6,757 bases of DNA from Rubrivivax sp. (lineage in GTDB: Bacteria > Pseudomonadota > Gammaproteobacteria > Burkholderiales > Burkholderiaceae), in assembly GCA_004211235.1 (NCBI GenBank), contig SEEY01000212.1:1-6757 (forward strand). Reading direction: 5' to 3'. The position numbers and the translations under genes were made by a program. Positions 6,654 through 6,757 of this stretch are shown one piece after another (position 1 is the stretch's first letter; every line of letters begins with the position of its first letter). The notes beneath the pieces are model-generated. The model saw only the letters and a list, made by a program, of their open reading frames with translations. It was not told where the DNA came from and did not search any database.

Positions 6654-6757
6654 GTGAGCAGCCACTGGTTCGGCCTGATCGAGCTGCTGCTCGTCTTCGG
6701 CCTGATCCTCGGCTGGGCCGGCTGGCAGTGGTGGGGCTGGCGGCGCTGGCGCCAGCG
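6654..6757 (+). CDS. Small Trp-rich membrane protein, N-terminal fragment
   Basis: A GTG 4 bp after the hemA stop opens a frame that runs off the window after 34 codons. It begins (M)SSHWFGLIELLLVFGLI and continues GWAGWQWWGW into an Arg-rich stretch, RRWRQ. This gives one hydrophobic membrane helix (~residues 6-22), an aromatic belt and a basic tail, suggesting a single-pass inner-membrane protein with its C-terminus in the cytoplasm. The ribosome-binding site is weak, so it probably relies on coupling to hemA. I do not recognise a characterised family; short proteins of this type occur in Burkholderiales. Confidence 0.6.
   Translation, partial: MSSHWFGLIELLLVFGLILGWAGWQWWGWRRWRQ

Overview
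The window looks like the edge of a photosynthesis gene cluster in a high-GC, bacteriochlorophyll-making betaproteobacterium. The closest fit is the Rubrivivax/Roseateles-type Burkholderiales. This placement rests on three things: a BchO-type hydrolase divergent from crtI-crtB, a glutamyl-tRNA reductase of the C5 pathway with Burkholderiales-like sequence (alphaproteobacterial phototrophs use ALA synthase instead), and very high GC with strong G/C third positions. The genus is an inference; no rRNA or other marker is present.

Left part (1-~1790) is accessory DNA with clearly lower GC. Hand counts give about 27-31 G/C per 60 bases at 121-180 and 241-300, against about 48 per 60 inside crtI. 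It starts with the 3' end of an IS3-family transposase and the right terminal repeat of that element (to ~119). The element has cut off the 3' end of a minus-strand gene (121-1557) for an AAA_13/RloC-like ATPase with a Walker A motif and a zinc-hook-like CPFC motif. The ATPase keeps its first 479 codons and has lost Walker B, the ABC signature and any C-terminal effector. The foreign DNA appears to begin inside the 3' end of bchO, whose last ~26 codons look unrelated to the family.

Right part (~1790-6757) is the photosynthesis cluster. bchO (minus) and crtI (plus) are divergent, with 46 bp between their start codons. That gap carries a near-palindromic TGT-N12-ACA site, the consensus for the PpsR/CrtJ photosynthesis regulator. 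It overlaps a possible sigma70-like crtI promoter whose predicted start falls on the crtI ATG, so crtI may be leaderless. crtI and crtB overlap by 17 bp. crtB is followed by a 73-bp spacer with a hairpin and a 26-codon ORF joined by ATGA overlaps to crtB and hemA. hemA is followed 4 bp later by the start of a small Trp-rich membrane protein that runs off the window.

Together the plus-strand genes make phytoene (CrtB), desaturate it (CrtI) and feed 5-aminolevulinate synthesis (HemA), while BchO is linked to magnesium chelation. The operon therefore couples carotenoid and tetrapyrrole supply, probably under PpsR-type redox or light control. No wholly new system is evident. The points most worth checking are the disrupted ATPase, the regulatory gap and the crtB-hemA spacer.
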